Under the pieces are notes generated by a model, which was not told the DNA's origin, did no database searches, and worked only from the letters and a program-made list of their open reading frames with translations. This document shows positions 4,478 through 5,879 of a stretch of 5,879 nucleotides of DNA, in pieces (the stretch's first letter is position 1; every line of letters begins with the position of its first letter). The stretch covers positions 1 through 5,879 of the forward strand of contig JAOTXR010000152.1 of NCBI GenBank assembly GCA_029862285.1. Direction: 5' to 3'. Made by a program: the position numbers and the translations under genes. The DNA comes from Gammaproteobacteria bacterium. Its GTDB lineage: Bacteria; Pseudomonadota; Gammaproteobacteria; Steroidobacterales; JABDKV01.

Positions 4478-5879
4478 ATGAACAACCGGAATCTCAAGTT
4501 GTCCGTCGGACGCTGTATACCCATTTGTTCGGTACTTCTCCTGTTGTTCAGCGGAGCCGCGCTCGGTAGCTACAAAGCTGATATCGGCCACACCGCGCTG
4601 GCAATAGAATTGGGTGCAGCGGTTCCGTCAGGCAGTGGCGTCAAAGTAACGCAGGCCGAAGAGGACTCGACCAACGATGATCCTAATGTCGTAATCACTT
4701 ACTCCCCCGACCCGGGAGATGCTGAATTTGCGGGAAAGAACATCGTCGATGTAACCGCCACATCTACCGCATACTCTGGACATGCCACCGCGGTAGCAAC
4801 GTTTCTTTTTGGCAACAGCCAGTCAATCGCGCCTGGTATCACAATGATCGACATTTACCTGGCCGATGACTGGCTTGCGGCAGGGTTACTTCGCGCCGGC
4901 CAGAGTGGGCCCGGGCCCAAACCGCAGCCTGGTATATCATCAGGCCGAATTGCAAATCACAGCTGGGTGCATGACAGTGATGATGATGCCGTTGACTCCG
5001 ATACTTTACGCCGCTTTGACTGGGTCATTGAGCGCGATGAGTTTATCCAGATTGTCGGCGTCAAGAATTCCGGTGTAACCCAGCCACTGTTGAGTACCGC
5101 ATACAATGCCATTTCGGTGGGTCGAACCGACGGCGTTCATGCCACCGGTACCGTCTCTGTCGATGCAATCTACACGGCAAATCGGACCCGGCCCGACATT
5201 GTGGCACCGGCCGGCGTCACCAGCGTGGCAACACCCATGGTTGCAGCGGGAGCCGCATTGCTGATCGAAACGGGGCATGACACACCCGGTCTCTCGACAG
5301 ATCCGGTGAGCGTCTCGACGATCAATCGAAACGGAGATTTAATCTACAATGCAGAACGCGCGGAGACTACAAAAAGCGCATTGATGGCCGGTGCCGAAAG
5401 GGCGACCAGCAATACGACCGCTGCTGACCTTAGCGATTACCGCGCCGATATTGCTAATCAGACTGACAATGGACTGGACATGCGTTTTGGCGCGGGTCAA
5501 CTCAATATATACAACAGTTACAACATTATCGCTGCCGGTGAACACAACAGTATTGAAGATGCCGCGTCCACCGGAGGCCAGATCGGAAACAGTGGTTTTG
5601 ATTACGATCCGTCGTTTGGCGGCGACGGTGGCAGCAACAACACAGCCTCCTACTTTTTTTCAACGGGCGCAGACGCTGTGCGCCTGGCGGCATCCCTGGT
5701 CTGGAATATTAAAATAGATGGTGGCTCCATGAATGATTTTGACGGTGCTGCGACGGTGTATGGCCTGGATCTCTTTCTCTATGACATGACGGGTGCGGCT
5801 TCCGAAAATGATTGGCAACTTGTGGGCAGCTCGGAAAGCCAGATCGAAAATTCCGAGAATCTCTGGCTAGTTCTCGACA
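4478..5879 (+). CDS. Secreted subtilase-family (S8) serine peptidase, C-terminus beyond window
   Basis: An uninterrupted frame of 467 codons runs off the right edge. Residues 1-30 form a signal peptide (Arg4, Lys7, Arg12, hydrophobic 13-24, likely cut after Ala-Leu-Gly at 28-30), so the protein is exported. Subtilase marks follow in order. SGHATAVATFLFG (100-112) carries the catalytic-His position, His102. ANHSW (159-163) matches a core strand. GVKNSG (194-199) carries the oxyanion-hole Asn197, followed by AYNAISVGRTDG (208-219). RPDIVAPAGVTSVATPMVAA (238-257) carries the nucleophile Ser249. The Asp region reads GSGVKVTQAEEDS (52-64), where Glu61 aligns with the usual Asp, so the triad may be altered. 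FGAGQLNIYNSYNIIAAGE (337-355) closes the peptidase domain. From about 360 a beta-rich domain follows (AASLVWNIK, LDLFLYDMTG), typical of the C-terminal part of secreted subtilases. An acidic stretch at 165-175 could bind calcium. The ATG at 4478 precedes a good signal peptide. A sorting tail beyond the edge is possible but unseen. Confidence 0.88.
   Translation, partial: MNNRNLKLSVGRCIPICSVLLLLFSGAALGSYKADIGHTALAIELGAAVPSGSGVKVTQAEEDSTNDDPNVVITYSPDPGDAEFAGKNIVDVTATSTAYSGHATAVATFLFGNSQSIAPGITMIDIYLADDWLAAGLLRAGQSGPGPKPQPGISSGRIANHSWVHDSDDDAVDSDTLRRFDWVIERDEFIQIVGVKNSGVTQPLLSTAYNAISVGRTDGVHATGTVSVDAIYTANRTRPDIVAPAGVTSVATPMVAAGAALLIETGHDTPGLSTDPVSVSTINRNGDLIYNAERAETTKSALMAGAERATSNTTAADLSDYRADIANQTDNGLDMRFGAGQLNIYNSYNIIAAGEHNSIEDAASTGGQIGNSGFDYDPSFGGDGGSNNTASYFFSTGADAVRLAASLVWNIKIDGGSMNDFDGAATVYGLDLFLYDMTGAASENDWQLVGSSESQIENSENLWLVLD

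Noticed and set aside
5006..5717. ORFs on both strands inside the subtilase region (5006-5278, 5339-5545, 5391-5717)
   Set aside because: They overlap a continuous 467-codon frame with subtilase motifs and have no features of their own.

Overview
The window reads as a chromosomal stretch of an environmental Gram-negative bacterium, most likely a gammaproteobacterium. The evidence is indirect: secreted proteins with PEP-CTERM/VPLPA-CTERM sorting tails (exosortase/archaeosortase-type sorting, seen in exopolysaccharide-producing Gram-negatives), a NnrU-family membrane protein, a hemerythrin-like protein, a crotonase, and short GGGGACAGTGACC repeats of the kind found near REP-associated tyrosine transposases. 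No rRNA, tRNA, CRISPR array or complete mobile element is visible, and species cannot be assigned.

Layout from left to right: (1) 16-696 (+), a secreted protein with a VPVPAA-type sorting tail and a GTG start. (2) 701-1483 (-), a crotonase-superfamily enoyl-CoA isomerase/hydratase, convergent with gene 1 and separated from it by 4 bp. (3) A 163-bp divergent intergenic region with a plausible promoter for the crotonase and a small hairpin in the leader of the next gene. (4) 1647-2408 (+), a secreted protein with a VPLPP-type tail. (5) A strong hairpin at 2433-2461 that can terminate transcription from both sides. (6) A minus-strand pair, transcribed as nnrU-like (3649 to 3077) then hemerythrin-like (3008 to 2463), ending at the shared terminator. 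(7) A 168-bp divergent region with a 19-bp direct repeat pair, a 12-bp palindrome, a two-step hairpin and an extended -10 box. (8) 3818-4417 (+), a cohesin-like secreted protein with a canonical PEP-CTERM tail. (9) 4478 to the right edge (+), a large secreted subtilase-family (S8) protein, open at the window edge. No stretch over 300 bp lacks a gene.

Functionally, four of the seven genes encode exported proteins, three of them with C-terminal sorting tails of two different subclasses. The last two plus-strand genes (cohesin-like PEP-CTERM protein and subtilase) are 60 bp apart and may be co-transcribed. The nnrU-hemerythrin pair could form a small operon linked to nitric oxide, oxygen or iron chemistry; that link is inferred from family knowledge only. 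The crotonase appears unrelated to its neighbours. The points most worth checking are the subtilase's altered catalytic-Asp region, the crotonase with both hydratase glutamates replaced, and the repeat element between nnrU and the PEP-CTERM gene.
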